Source: Bacillota bacterium
Lineage (GTDB): Bacteria; Bacillota; Limnochordia; Darwinibacteriales; Darwinibacteriaceae
Assembly (NCBI GenBank): GCA_012521295.1
Contig: JAAYMS010000077.1
Span: 1 to 35,708, forward strand
Reading direction: 5' to 3'
DNA length: 35,708 nt
This document shows, piece by piece, positions 1 through 9,887 of this stretch. The position numbers and the translations under genes are program-made. Position 1 is the stretch's first letter; every line of letters begins with the position of its first letter. The notes under the pieces are model-generated. The model ran no database searches. It was not told where the DNA came from and worked only from the letters and a program-made list of their open reading frames with translations.

Positions 1-7
1 GTTGAAG

Positions 8-1960
8 TTAGTTTGCCACAGAGAGTTGAAACCGACTTACTTCTGTGCCCAGAATAGCCTGTAGAAACTCGGTAACGGTATCAATGGGCACGATTTCAAC
101 TTCTGAAGGCTGTTCTGATATCTCATCCCAGTTTTCCTTGGGGATGAACACCTTTTTCACACCGGCCTGGCGGGCACCATAGATCTTAGGATGCAATCCA
201 CCGATAGGCTTGACTTTGCCTCGAATCGACAGTTCACCTGTAACAGCGATATCCTGAGGCAGCGGAATCTCCCAGACGGCACTGATGATTGCCGCTAGAA
301 TTGCCACACCCGCCGAAGGCCCGTCTATATTGCCGCCGCCCACCACATTCACATGAATATCATAGTCGGTGAGCTGTCTGCCAGTAAGGCTGCGGAAAAC
401 AGCAGCAGCATTAGCAACGCTGTCCTTAGCCATTGAACCAGCTGTATCATTGAAGCGGATCGAGCCTTTGCCAGGTGAGCTAGCAGGGAAGGCTACCGCT
501 TCGATTTCCAAAACCGAGCCTAGGTACCCGCTCACGCCCAGCCCTAGAATGCGTCCAACTTCTTTCGTTGAAGATGCCTTTACCCCGACATATGAGCTGA
601 GTCTAGCAGCTTGGATGACTTCTTGAATATCTGCAACGGAGATAATCAAATCTTCAACACTCTCATCAGAACGCTTGTACAGGGCTGTACTGTAAGCATC
701 GGCAAGTAGGCGCGTAGCCTGCCGCCCTTCAATGGTGTACTCTGAGATCATCTCAGCGACCCCATCTTCAAGCCGCGCTCCTAGGCGCTGTGCCGCAGAC
801 TTTACTATAGAAATGATATCCTGCGGAGTCAAAGGGTCGAAGAACACTTCGGCACAGCGGGATCGAAAGGCCGGGCTGATTTCGGAAGGATCACGCGTAG
901 TCGCGCCAATTAGGACAAAATCAGCGGGAGCGCCTTCACTAAACAGCTTATGAATATACTTCGGTATTTGTGGATCATCAGGATCATAATATGAAGACTC
1001 AAAGGTGACGCGTTTATCCTCCATCACCTTAAGAAGTTTATTCTGTAAAATCAGGTCCAATTCACCGATCTCGTCGATGAACAGCACACCGCCATGCGCC
1101 TGGGTAACGAGTCCCAGCTTTGGTTCAGGGACTGCCCCGTCAGCAAGATCCCGGCGCGCCCCTTGATAAATCGGATCATGGACAGAACCCAAGAGCGGGT
1201 TAGTCACTTCACGGGGATCCCAGCGCAGGGTTGTCCCATCTACTTCGATAAAAGGAGCGTTCTCGTCAAACGGTGTGTAGCTCTTTTCCTTAGCATATTT
1301 AAGAGCCAAGCGAGCTACTGTGGTTTTCCCGACACCCGGAGGGCCATACAGAATGATGTGCTGGGGAAAGGGCGAGCTCAGCTTCGTGAGGAGAGCCCTA
1401 ATCGCTTTCTCCTGGCCTACCACCTGGTCTAGCGACTGGGGACGCATCAGTTCTTGGGTAGAGCGAGACAGGTTTTTCTGCTCAAGCATCTCCAGTTCGG
1501 CGTATTTTTTCAGTGTCTGGGCGTTATCAGGGCCTGCCTCTTCCTTTAAGACCTGCTGGCGAATCTCTTTAAGATACTCAAGATGCCGTTCCTGCATCTT
1601 CATGTTAATTCTTTTCTCCAGCTTTTCTTCTAGCTGGCGGCGGGCTAAGAGATCGGCCAAGTACTCCTCAAACTCATCCAGCATGGATGGGATTTCTTCA
1701 AGGCTGCGCTCCTGCTGAATGGTAGGGTCTTCGTGAACAATGCGCTCCAAAGCAAGGACCCGTTCCTCAAGTTTTTCAGAACGCATCAGATTTAACGAAT
1801 CTAATTTACCGGCCTTAAGGATCAGCTGATCTGTGCCGTGAATCTCGGCAAGCACGGCAAACAAGGCGTTAATCTGTCTGTTTAGAGAATCTGAGTCGGT
1901 TGTTTGGTGATTCAGCACTGTCAAATACCCTCTCCCACAATATTCCGCTTTATTCCTCAA
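8..1960 (-). CDS. lonC: Lon-family ATP-dependent protease, LonC-like (sporulation-type)
   Basis: Walker A GPPGVGKTT, Walker B LFIDEIGE, and C-terminal Lon protease domain with GPSAG (Ser) and the PKIYGARQAGVKKVFIP (Lys) motif; complete ORF. Confidence 0.85.
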   Translation of the reverse strand: MRNKAEYCGRGYLTVLNHQTTDSDSLNRQINALFAVLAEIHGTDQLILKAGKLDSLNLMRSEKLEERVLALERIVHEDPTIQQERSLEEIPSMLDEFEEYLADLLARRQLEEKLEKRINMKMQERHLEYLKEIRQQVLKEEAGPDNAQTLKKYAELEMLEQKNLSRSTQELMRPQSLDQVVGQEKAIRALLTKLSSPFPQHIILYGPPGVGKTTVARLALKYAKEKSYTPFDENAPFIEVDGTTLRWDPREVTNPLLGSVHDPIYQGARRDLADGAVPEPKLGLVTQAHGGVLFIDEIGELDLILQNKLLKVMEDKRVTFESSYYDPDDPQIPKYIHKLFSEGAPADFVLIGATTRDPSEISPAFRSRCAEVFFDPLTPQDIISIVKSAAQRLGARLEDGVAEMISEYTIEGRQATRLLADAYSTALYKRSDESVEDLIISVADIQEVIQAARLSSYVGVKASSTKEVGRILGLGVSGYLGSVLEIEAVAFPASSPGKGSIRFNDTAGSMAKDSVANAAAVFRSLTGRQLTDYDIHVNVVGGGNIDGPSAGVAILAAIISAVWEIPLPQDIAVTGELSIRGKVKPIGGLHPKIYGARQAGVKKVFIPKENWDEISEQPSEVEIVPIDTVTEFLQAILGTEVSRFQLSVAN

Positions 1961-2402
1961 TCACTTCTACATTAAAAGTGACATGTACTTCTGGATGAAT
2001 GCGCGCGGTAACGCTGTATGAACCCAAGCTCTTAATTGGCTCCTTTAAATCTATCTTCCTTCTGTCAATATCTACCGCGAACTGCTCCTTGATTCGATCT
2101 GCCAACTCTTGGTTGGTAATCGAGCCAAAGAGCTTACCGGCGCCACCTACTTTGGCCTTGATCTGAAGGGTTTTACCAGCAAGTTTCTTGCCAAGTTCTT
2201 GCGCCTGCTCAAGCTCGCGGGCACTTTTTGCCTCCTCGACCTTCTTGAGCTGCTCTATCTGACGTACATTACCAGCACTTGCTTCGACAGCCAAACCCCG
2301 AGGAATCAGGAAATTGCGCCCATAACCTTCTGCCACTTCCACGATAGCACCTTTTTTCCCGAGGTTCTTGACATCTTTTTGTAGAATAACTTTCACAGCC
2401 AT
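1950..2402 (-). CDS. rplI: 50S ribosomal protein L9
   Basis: MAVKVILQKDVKNLGKKGAIVEVAEGYGRNFLIPRGLA is a typical L9 N-terminus; start trimmed to ATG at 2402 after a GGGA-type RBS. Confidence 0.95.
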   Translation of the reverse strand: MAVKVILQKDVKNLGKKGAIVEVAEGYGRNFLIPRGLAVEASAGNVRQIEQLKKVEEAKSARELEQAQELGKKLAGKTLQIKAKVGGAGKLFGSITNQELADRIKEQFAVDIDRRKIDLKEPIKSLGSYSVTARIHPEVHVTFNVEVIEE

Positions 2403-2415
2403 CCCTCTCTTTCCC

Positions 2416-3348
2416 TTACTTCTCTTCTGCAACCGGCCTACGCAGGCTGTATACAGAATCGACCATGGCCGCTAGAACTACCGCATACAATACCAGGCCG
2501 TTAAAAAGCGCTAGGTACAAGAAGATTATCCGAAGGATAACCGGAATCCTCCACCGGTCGAAATAAAACCAGCCAAGGCTGATCCCTGCGATCAAGTATG
2601 CCGGCATCAGAATCAAAATCAAGTTTAACCCAATTCGCGGCAGAAGACCACCCTCTGTTCCACCTACGCCCATCAAGATCAAGCTTCCAAGAAACAGAAT
2701 TGCCAACCAACCCGGCAGGCGCCACTCTGCAAAAGGCCTAACCCAGGGTATGTTCGTTCCCATTCGGCGCAGTATAAGCCGAACGACTGCTAGATTAATA
2801 AATGTCATGAATACTGAGGAAGTTAAGAGAAGGCCTGGGAGGCCCCAGTCTATCAGAAGAGTGAACGTGGTGCGCATTGCTTCCATCTGCGCCAGCATCT
2901 CGCTGGTTGCACCTAAGCTCTGATATAGGGAAGTGATGTCCTCTAGAGCGGAAGAGAACATCTCAAGAAAATCCTCGAAGATATTCGCACCAAAAATCAG
3001 TGAATAAAAAAACACGTTGAGGCCGATAACGACAAGGTTAGCTGCTACACCCACCAGCAGTGTTTTAAAAAACGAGAAGTTCTCCCGAAGTGCCATGCCT
3101 AGAGCAATCCCTAAGAATCCCCAAATGATAATCGTAACACCCGAGCCAACATGACCGGCAATTAGGCTGGCTACCACTGCTGAGGCAACCGACATCGTTA
3201 TGCCTAATCTATAGCCATGCCTGAAGACCAGCAGTATCAGAGGGACAGGGATGATTAGTGCTGGCAGCCCCACATATTCGCCGATGATCGTGAGGATAAC
3301 CGTGATCGCCGACAGCATTGCTCCTTCTGTAATGGAACGAGTCTTCAT
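2416..3348 (-). CDS. DUF2232 (YybS-like) multi-pass membrane protein
   Basis: Polytopic hydrophobic protein (MKTRSITEGAMLSAITVILTIIGEY...) upstream of rplI; start trimmed to the ATG after GGGGAGGACCTC. Confidence 0.7.
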   Translation of the reverse strand: MKTRSITEGAMLSAITVILTIIGEYVGLPALIIPVPLILLVFRHGYRLGITMSVASAVVASLIAGHVGSGVTIIIWGFLGIALGMALRENFSFFKTLLVGVAANLVVIGLNVFFYSLIFGANIFEDFLEMFSSALEDITSLYQSLGATSEMLAQMEAMRTTFTLLIDWGLPGLLLTSSVFMTFINLAVVRLILRRMGTNIPWVRPFAEWRLPGWLAILFLGSLILMGVGGTEGGLLPRIGLNLILILMPAYLIAGISLGWFYFDRWRIPVILRIIFLYLALFNGLVLYAVVLAAMVDSVYSLRRPVAEEK

Positions 3349-3382
3349 GAGGTCCTCCCCTATCTTAATTGGTATCGCAAAA

Positions 3383-3405
3383 AAGGAGCAGCTGAGCTGC
3401 TCCTT
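3383..3405 (-). terminator. Intrinsic terminator downstream of rpsR
   Basis: AAGGAGCAGC-TGA-GCTGCTCCTT perfect 10-bp stem; T-run on the minus strand (TTTTGCG). Confidence 0.8.
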
Positions 3406-3409
3406 AATT

Positions 3410-3640
3410 TTAGTCAAGCGTATATGGCATAAGTGCCATGAACCGTGCCCGCTTAATTGCGGTAGTCAACTGCCGCTGGTGCCGAGCACAGTTTCCGGTT
3501 ATCCGCCGAGGAAGAATTTTGCCGCGTTCAGTAATGTAACGGCGCAGGCGGCCTACTTCTTTGTAATCGATCTGATCGATCTTATCGACACAGAAGGAGC
3601 AGACCTTCCTCCGGCCTCTGCGGCCTCGTTCTCTGGCCAT
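3410..3640 (-). CDS. rpsR: 30S ribosomal protein S18
   Basis: [55 protein letters not shown]. Confidence 0.95.
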   Translation of the reverse strand: MARERGRRGRRKVCSFCVDKIDQIDYKEVGRLRRYITERGKILPRRITGNCARHQRQLTTAIKRARFMALMPYTLD

Positions 3641-3665
3641 GATCTCGCCTCCAAACCATTATTGA

Positions 3666-4058
3666 TTAGAACGGAACATCATCAAATTCTGGTTCAGGCG
3701 GCCCCATAGTAATATCAGCATCTACTGAACTACCATCGCGAGCTTTGTCTAAGAAGCGCACTTGATCTGCCACTACTTCGGCAGCTTTTCTCCGTATTCC
3801 ATTCTGGTCATCATACGAGCGAATCTGCAAACGGCCTTCAACTGCAACTAAGCGTCCCTTGCTGAGATGATTTGCCACAACTTCAGCTTGTCTCCGCCAA
3901 GTTACTATATCGATGAAGTCTGTTTCTCGTTCTCCGCTCTGAGACAAGAAAGGACGGTCTACGGCGATGGTAAAATTAGCTACGGCTACACCAGACTGTG
4001 TGTACCGCAGTTGAGGATCTGCTACGAGTCGCCCGATCAGAATAATCCTATTCAACAC
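3666..4058 (-). CDS. ssb: Single-stranded DNA-binding protein
   Basis: MLNRIILIGRLVADPQLRYTQSGVAVANFTIAVDR OB-fold; acidic tail ends DDVPF. Confidence 0.95.
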   Translation of the reverse strand: MLNRIILIGRLVADPQLRYTQSGVAVANFTIAVDRPFLSQSGERETDFIDIVTWRRQAEVVANHLSKGRLVAVEGRLQIRSYDDQNGIRRKAAEVVADQVRFLDKARDGSSVDADITMGPPEPEFDDVPF

Positions 4059-4077
4059 CGCTCTTCATCTCCTTTGC

Positions 4078-4368
4078 TCATTCTTCATCACGACGAACGA
4101 GCAGATACCGAACGACCTCTTCGGTGATCTTGAGAATGCGCTCGACTTCAGAAGTCGTTTCGCTATCTGCTTTGAAGTCGATCACCACATAGAAGCCTTC
4201 GGTCAGATCGTTGATCTCATACGCGAGACGGCGTTTTCCCCACTTGTCAACCTTTTCAACTTCGCCCCCATTGCTGGTAATCAGAGCAGTTGTACGCTCT
4301 ACAGCAGCGTTGAGAGCTTCTTCATCAAGGTTTGGGGTATAAATGAGCATAATCTCATACGCACGCAC
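4078..4368 (-). CDS. rpsF: 30S ribosomal protein S6
   Basis: MRAYEIMLIYTPNLDEEAL...VEKVDKWGKRRLAYEINDLTEGFYVVIDF; upstream of ssb-rpsR. Confidence 0.95.
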   Translation of the reverse strand: MRAYEIMLIYTPNLDEEALNAAVERTTALITSNGGEVEKVDKWGKRRLAYEINDLTEGFYVVIDFKADSETTSEVERILKITEEVVRYLLVRRDEE

Positions 4369-4390
4369 CGCAGCTTCACCTCCTCCCTTT

Positions 4391-4429
4391 GGACATACGG
4401 CCCTAGGCGTTACACCTAGAGCAGGGCAC
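4391..4429 (-). promoter_or_regulatory. Candidate structured 5' leader of rpsF (S6:S18-type autoregulatory hairpin)
   Basis: Minus strand GCCCTGCTCTAGGTGTAACGCCTAGGGCCGTATG contains a CTAGG/CCTAG stem and a nearby CCG; position matches known S6:S18 leaders. Confidence 0.35.
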
Positions 4430-4433
4430 GTTC

Positions 4434-4463
4434 ATTATATCACTGCGATCTAGATGAAGTCAA
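4434..4463 (-). promoter_or_regulatory. SigA-type promoter for rpsF-ssb-rpsR
   Basis: Minus strand TTGACT - 18 bp - TATAAT; the -35 overlaps the ychF stop region. Confidence 0.65.
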
Positions 4464-5527
4464 ACATTGAAACGGAAAAGAATGACATCACCATCTTGGA
4501 TGAGATAGTCCTTACCTTCGACCTGCAGGAGCCCTTTTTCGCGGCAGGCAGCAAAAGAACCTTCTTCTACCAACACATTCCAGGGCACCACTTCAGCCCG
4601 GATAAAACCGCGCTCCATGTCAGAGTGGATCTGACCAGCTCCCCGCGGTGCAGGCGTATCTCTTGGCAGCAGCCAGGCTCGTGTTTCAGGCCCTTTGATA
4701 GTGTAGAACGTGATTAAGTTAAGTAGTCTCAACCCGGCAGCAATTACCTTGTGTAGAGCAGGCTCGTCCATACCCAGTTCTTGGAGAAAAGCCCGGCCTT
4801 CTTCTGGCCCCAACTGTGCAATCTCCGCCTCCAAAGCAGCACATACCGGAATCAATTCTGCTCCATCAGCAGCTGCTCGTTCAGCCAATATCTCTGCTTC
4901 GTCCTCCCGCCCTTCTGCCACATTGGCTATGTACATCACAGGCTTAAAGGTGAGAAGAGGAAGATCAGCAATCTGCGGCAGGTTAGTGCGCCGCAGTGGA
5001 ACACCTTTTTCCAAATAAGACTGATACTCTTCTAATAGTTCTAATTCTTCTTTGTAAATCCGTTCTCCTGTCTTCAGCATCCGAGTTGTACGTTCCATCC
5101 GTTTCTCAATTGTCTGCAAGTCGGCCAACGCCAACTCCAGGTCGATTACATCCGCATCACCTAACGGATCGACTTTTCCAGAAACGGTTACCACATTATC
5201 GTCGGAAAAAACCCTTACCACATGGGCTAACGCATCGACCTGCCGGATATGAGCGAGAAACTGGTTTCCCAATCCTTCACCGCGGCTTGCTCCGGCAACT
5301 AGGCCAGCAATATCGACAAACTCGATGGCTGCACCGGTTACTATTTCGGGCTGGACAACCTCTGCGATCTTAAGGAGCCTTTCATCGGGTATTGGGATAC
5401 TGCCGCGATTGGGCTCGATTGTACAGAACGGATAGTTGGCTGCCGGCACGTCCAACCTTGTGAGAGCGTTGAACAGAGTTGATTTACCGACATTCGGTAA
5501 TCCAATTATTCCTATTTCTAAACCCAT
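4460..5527 (-). CDS. ychF: Ribosome-associated GTPase/ATPase YchF
   Basis: MGLEIGIIGLPNVGKSTLFNALTRLDVPAANYPFCTIEPN; start trimmed to ATG at 5527 with upstream GGGAGG. Confidence 0.95.
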   Translation of the reverse strand: MGLEIGIIGLPNVGKSTLFNALTRLDVPAANYPFCTIEPNRGSIPIPDERLLKIAEVVQPEIVTGAAIEFVDIAGLVAGASRGEGLGNQFLAHIRQVDALAHVVRVFSDDNVVTVSGKVDPLGDADVIDLELALADLQTIEKRMERTTRMLKTGERIYKEELELLEEYQSYLEKGVPLRRTNLPQIADLPLLTFKPVMYIANVAEGREDEAEILAERAAADGAELIPVCAALEAEIAQLGPEEGRAFLQELGMDEPALHKVIAAGLRLLNLITFYTIKGPETRAWLLPRDTPAPRGAGQIHSDMERGFIRAEVVPWNVLVEEGSFAACREKGLLQVEGKDYLIQDGDVILFRFNV

Positions 5528-5624
5528 AATTGACCCTCCCTGAACAGGTAAAACTAGACTGAATGGAGAATGAAGGGGACCGTAACAAAACATCCCATTA
5601 TTAAATGGAAAGGAGGTGGCCCGT

Positions 5625-6080
5625 TTGCAGCGCATAGCGCGAGCCGCCTTAATTGCCGCACTGTATGTGGTACTCGTTTACGTCTTCCAGTTCATGAGCT
5701 TCGGTCCCATTCAGTTCCGCATTGCCGAAGCACTAACACTACTTCCCATGATTTATCCGGAGGCAGTGGGAGGGGTATACGTAGGTGTGCTTTTATCAAA
5801 TCTATTGGGCGGACTGGGCCCCTGGGACATCTTCGGTGGAAGCTTCGTCAGCCTCCTGGCCGCGATAGTCACATATAAGTTCCGTGACAGCTGGATTGCA
5901 TATGCTTCGCCCATCGTATTCAACGCATTCCTAATTAGTCTGTACCTGCGTTTTGTCTTCCAAGTGCCCTCCTACTGGTACCTGGTCTTCACCATCGGTA
6001 TTGGTGAAGCGGCTGTGATTATCCTCGTTGGCCGGCCTCTCATCAAATATCTGAAGGAACGTCAGGGGCGCTTTCTCTAG
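5625..6080 (+). CDS. queT: QueT-family (DUF988) membrane protein, probable ECF transporter S component
   Basis: Hydrophobic protein with FGPIQFRIAEALTLLPMIYPEAVGGVYVGVLLSNLLGGLGPWDIFGGS motif; TTG start at 5625 preferred (AAAGGAGG RBS) over the GTG at 5616, which overlaps the RBS. Confidence 0.75.
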   Translation: MQRIARAALIAALYVVLVYVFQFMSFGPIQFRIAEALTLLPMIYPEAVGGVYVGVLLSNLLGGLGPWDIFGGSFVSLLAAIVTYKFRDSWIAYASPIVFNAFLISLYLRFVFQVPSYWYLVFTIGIGEAAVIILVGRPLIKYLKERQGRFL

Positions 6081-7126
6081 CTGCCAAAGATCCTGGAACG
6101 GAGCGTTTCATAGACTAGGTTGGAACGGGCGAAATCGAGGGCCTGAATATACAGTGCTTCTAAGTCGTCGTGAATCCTTTTTGCTTCTTTTAACTCAGCA
6201 ATGCCGCTTTCTAGAAGTTCCCCATAAAGGTCCTTAACCCTGCGGGGAACTTCTGTCTTATGCTGATCCGGAAGAAGATCAATCTCCGTACCCGTCGCAA
6301 GCAGGTCAAAAGGTTCTACTCTTGAAAGCACTGCCACACCCAGATCTGGAAACAAGACGTGTTCGATCTGATGCGGCAGCAGCGGCCGATGGAAAATCTC
6401 CATAGACACTCCGCTCAACCGAGCCGCGCTGACCAGCGCCGAAAACACTTCTTGAGCCCCTGTGCCTGGTGCGCAGCGGATAATCCAGCGCTGAGAATAA
6501 TCCGTAACAAGTTCATCAATGTGGCTGACGATCCCCTGAGGCGTTATCGCAGTCGCGAACGCGTGCCGTTCTTTCCCTCGCCTACTCCCGGGCTTGATTG
6601 AGCCGAACGTCTCCAGAAGGATATCCAGCGCCTTTTCTGTACCCTGTTCGCCGGCAGATTGGGCATTTACTGCAGCCCAGAGTTCTTCAATTTCCTCTGC
6701 AGCCCGCAGATACCGATAAGCTCTGCCATAAGCCTGTTTGTTAGCTCTCGTCAGAGCCGCAATTTCTCCTTTTGCATCAACCAGAACATCACGATCCCAG
6801 TTATCACCGAGGTTTACGATTTCTTCTCGACAGCCGGGCAGCACCGGATCCTGGACATGCGGAGCCGTGGCATCGACTACTCCAGCGCGCTGCTCTGGAA
6901 GCACAATTCCATCAAGAGAATCGGGATCAGAAGCACAGTAAAACAGTTCCACAGGATACCCTTGTTTTGAGGCATATTCAGCAAGGTTCTTCATTAGGTG
7001 TGACTTGCCCGTGCCAGGCCCCCCTTTTAAGAGAAAGATCTGCTCAATGTTATCGCTGAACATCTGATCAAAGAAAGAGTAGAAACCTCGCGCTGAGTTA
7101 CCGCCTGCAAACATCTTTCGCACCAT
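6077..7126 (-). CDS. P-loop ATPase (PRK06851-like)
   Basis: Walker A GGPGTGKSHLMKNLAEYA; overall similarity to a conserved sporulator ATPase family, assigned from memory. Confidence 0.6.
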   Translation of the reverse strand: MVRKMFAGGNSARGFYSFFDQMFSDNIEQIFLLKGGPGTGKSHLMKNLAEYASKQGYPVELFYCASDPDSLDGIVLPEQRAGVVDATAPHVQDPVLPGCREEIVNLGDNWDRDVLVDAKGEIAALTRANKQAYGRAYRYLRAAEEIEELWAAVNAQSAGEQGTEKALDILLETFGSIKPGSRRGKERHAFATAITPQGIVSHIDELVTDYSQRWIIRCAPGTGAQEVFSALVSAARLSGVSMEIFHRPLLPHQIEHVLFPDLGVAVLSRVEPFDLLATGTEIDLLPDQHKTEVPRRVKDLYGELLESGIAELKEAKRIHDDLEALYIQALDFARSNLVYETLRSRIFGS

Positions 7127-7174
7127 TCTCCATTCCTCCCGCTGTAGTATATGAGAACAGCTGCAGAGGTGTAA

Positions 7175-7342
7175 TCACCCACCTCTTACTTGGCGAACTA
7201 GTTTATCGCGGGCGATTAACAGTACACGCCCGCAGGTTTCGCACTGCAGCCGTACGTCGACTCCTGACTTCAGCACTTTCCAAGTATCCCCGCCGCAGGC
7301 GTGTTTCTTGCGCAGGCGCAGAACCTGCCCTACTTCGTACAT
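7175..7342 (-). CDS. DUF951 family protein (YyzM-like)
   Basis: MYEVGQVLRLRKKHACGGDTWKVLKSGVDVRLQCETCGRVLLIAR with Cys motifs; start trimmed. Confidence 0.8.
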   Translation of the reverse strand: MYEVGQVLRLRKKHACGGDTWKVLKSGVDVRLQCETCGRVLLIARDKLVRQVRGG

Positions 7343-7486
7343 GGCAATTCCTCCATCTGTGTGTTCATTCATCACCTAGATTATATCATGTTAGGGTTAA
7401 ATTTCTGGAAGGGGAAGCTCAAGCAAGGGCGAATACATGAAGGACGCCACTATTGTTGGGCAGAAATTGGAGAGGACGGTGGATTA

Positions 7487-8365
7487 GTGAAGAAATTTGT
7501 AAACGGCACAGTGTTCGTACTCATCCTAGGTTTAGCTCTCTTGAGCAGTGCAGCTCCGCTGTGGGCACAAGAAAGCAACGTGGTAGCCCGGGTTAACGGA
7601 GTAGAGATCACGATGGATGAGTTCATTGATGCTTTGGAAGCCCAGTACGGAGTTGTTGTTTTAGAGCAACTCATCATTGATCAGCTGATCAGCCAGAAAC
7701 AGGTCGAGACTGGCGTGACCATCAGCGATGAGCAGTTTTCTCTGGTATATGAGCAGCTCATCCAAGAAATGGGCGGCCCTGAAGCTCTGTTTTATTTCCT
7801 TTATCAATATGGAATCACAGAGGACCAGCTAAAAGATGAGCTCCGCAGTAACCTGCTCCTCGCTGAGCTGGCGATTTCTGAAATAGATGTTACCAAAGAA
7901 GAAGTTGCTGCGTGGTTCGAAAGTAACCGCCAGCGCTATGATCAGCCTGAGACTGTGACAGTCAGCCACATTCTCGTCGAAACACAAGAAGAAGCAGAGT
8001 CTCTGCTTGCAGAACTGCAAAACGGCGCTGATTTCGCAGCACTCGCCATGAAGCATTCGCTTGATCCCGGCACCGCTGCTAACGGCGGTTGGCTGGGCCC
8101 TGTCCCTCGTGGGTACACAGTTGAACCCTTCGAGAATATGGCCTTTTCTCTCGGCATCAACGAATATGGAATCGTTGAAACCTCCTTCGGGTGGCATATT
8201 ATCCTGGTCTCGGACCGTACAGAAGGAAAGGCTGCTGACCTAGAAGGGATTTTTGATAAAGTAGAAGCAGACTACAAGCGTTCCATCGCTCCAGCTCCCG
8301 TCGAATACCTGCGCCAGCTGGAAAGCGCCGCTGAAATCGAAATCGTACGTGAGCGTTACAAGTAA
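7487..8365 (+). CDS. Secreted parvulin-type peptidyl-prolyl isomerase (PrsA/SurA-like)
   Basis: GTG start with signal peptide VKKFVNGTVFVLILGLALLSSAAPLWAQ; rotamase motif VSHILVETQEEAESLL...GGWLGPVPRG...FGWHIILV. Confidence 0.85.
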   Translation: MKKFVNGTVFVLILGLALLSSAAPLWAQESNVVARVNGVEITMDEFIDALEAQYGVVVLEQLIIDQLISQKQVETGVTISDEQFSLVYEQLIQEMGGPEALFYFLYQYGITEDQLKDELRSNLLLAELAISEIDVTKEEVAAWFESNRQRYDQPETVTVSHILVETQEEAESLLAELQNGADFAALAMKHSLDPGTAANGGWLGPVPRGYTVEPFENMAFSLGINEYGIVETSFGWHIILVSDRTEGKAADLEGIFDKVEADYKRSIAPAPVEYLRQLESAAEIEIVRERYK

Positions 8366-8380
8366 GAATCAAACACGCGT

Positions 8381-8411
8381 AAAACCCCCACTACATTGGA
8401 GTGGGGGTTTT
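8381..8411. terminator. Bidirectional intrinsic terminator between the PPIase and gcvPB
   Basis: AAAACCCCCACT-acattgg-AGTGGGGGTTTT followed by GTTTT; convergent genes. Confidence 0.85.
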
Positions 8412-8426
8412 GTTTTGCTTGTTTGC

Positions 8427-9887
8427 CTAACCACGCCAACGCAGAATAGGTTGTCGGGCAGCTCGCGCCTCGTCAAGGCGCCCAACAGGCGTAACGTGCG
8501 GAGCACTATGGAGCATTTCTGGATCTGCTTCAGCTTCGTCGGCAATTTTCCGCATGACAGATATAAACTCATCAAGTGTCTCTTTTGTTTCTGTTTCTGT
8601 TGGTTCGATCATGATCGCTTCATCAACTGTGAGCGGGAAGTATACCGTAGGCGCATGAATGCCGTAATCCAAAAGACGTTTGGCTATATCTAGTGTGCGC
8701 ACACCGTGGTTCTGCTTCTGCAGTTTTCCTGAGAGCACGAACTCATGCTTGCAGTATCTGTCATATGGTAGATGGTATAACTCCTTCAGATGATGCATGA
8801 GGTAGTTAGCGTTAATTACAGCTGCTTCGCTTACTTGGCGCAACCCATCAGGGCCGTGGCTGCGGATGTAAGCGTACGCCTTTACCAAGACACTGAAGTT
8901 TCCATAGAATGATTTTACCCTGCCGATGGACTTCTCTGGCTTCTTTAAGACATACTTGTCTCCCTCTTTGTCCACCACAGGCCAAGGTAAGAATGGAGCC
9001 AGCTTTTCTGATACTACGATGGGGCCAGCACCAGGCCCACCACCGCCATGCGGTGTGGAGAAAGTCTTGTGCAGGTTAAAGTGCACAATGTCAAAACCTG
9101 TGTCGCCTGGACGAGCGATGCCCATAATCGCGTTAGCGTTAGCTCCATCATAGTAGAGCAGCCCACCAGCGTCATGCACTAACTCAGCAATGGTGCAGAT
9201 GTTTTCATCAAAGAGGCCCAAAGTATTAGGGTTGGTCAGCATCAAGCCTGCTGTGTTGGGGCCGAGAAGTTTCTTCAAGGCCTCTACATCGACTCCGCCC
9301 CTCTCGTCCGACGGCACTTCGACCACCTTATAGTCGGCCATCATAGCGCTGGCAGGGTTCGTACCATGGGCGGTATCAGGAACTATGACCTCGTTGCGAT
9401 GCCCTTCGCCATTAGCTTCATGATAAGCCTTCATTATCCATAGGCCAGTGAGCTCACCATGCGCTCCTGCTGCAGGCTGCAGGGTGGCCGCGTGCAGGCC
9501 AGCAAGTTCAGCCAGATAGCTGCCCAGATCGTACATCAATTTGAGAGCACCCTGCACCGTTTCTTCGGGCTGATAGGGGTGAATAGCGGAAAAACCTGGA
9601 AGCGCAGCTGCATCCTCATTTACCCGTGGATTGTACTTCATTGTACACGATCCAAGGGGATAGAACCCGACATCGACACCGTGGTTCAAACGGGAGAGCT
9701 GCGTAAAGTGGCGTACAACCTCTAACTCGCTCACTTCTGGAAGCTTTGGCTCCTGCTGACGTTGAAACTGACTGGGAATGAGTTCTTCCAACGGAACCTC
9801 TGGAACATCCAGATCGGGCAAGCGATAACCACGTCTACCGGGAGATGAAACCTCAAAAAGTAGTGGAACACCAGTCTTGTTTCTCAT
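8427..9887 (-). CDS. gcvPB: Glycine dehydrogenase (decarboxylating) subunit 2
   Basis: PLP-Lys motif [25 protein letters not shown]; gcv operon context. Confidence 0.95.
   Translation of the reverse strand: MRNKTGVPLLFEVSSPGRRGYRLPDLDVPEVPLEELIPSQFQRQQEPKLPEVSELEVVRHFTQLSRLNHGVDVGFYPLGSCTMKYNPRVNEDAAALPGFSAIHPYQPEETVQGALKLMYDLGSYLAELAGLHAATLQPAAGAHGELTGLWIMKAYHEANGEGHRNEVIVPDTAHGTNPASAMMADYKVVEVPSDERGGVDVEALKKLLGPNTAGLMLTNPNTLGLFDENICTIAELVHDAGGLLYYDGANANAIMGIARPGDTGFDIVHFNLHKTFSTPHGGGGPGAGPIVVSEKLAPFLPWPVVDKEGDKYVLKKPEKSIGRVKSFYGNFSVLVKAYAYIRSHGPDGLRQVSEAAVINANYLMHHLKELYHLPYDRYCKHEFVLSGKLQKQNHGVRTLDIAKRLLDYGIHAPTVYFPLTVDEAIMIEPTETETKETLDEFISVMRKIADEAEADPEMLHSAPHVTPVGRLDEARAARQPILRWRG

Noticed and set aside
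1320-1718. 132-aa plus-strand ORF inside lonC
   Set aside because: Ser/Arg-rich antisense of a well-supported coding gene; typical shadow ORF
4996-5373. 125-aa plus-strand ORF opposite ychF
   Set aside because: Antisense to a strongly conserved GTPase gene; no domain or RBS support
5528-5615. preQ1 riboswitch upstream of the queT-like gene
   Set aside because: Short A-rich segment and GGGA/TCCC pairing seen, but no match to the preQ1-I or -II consensus by eye
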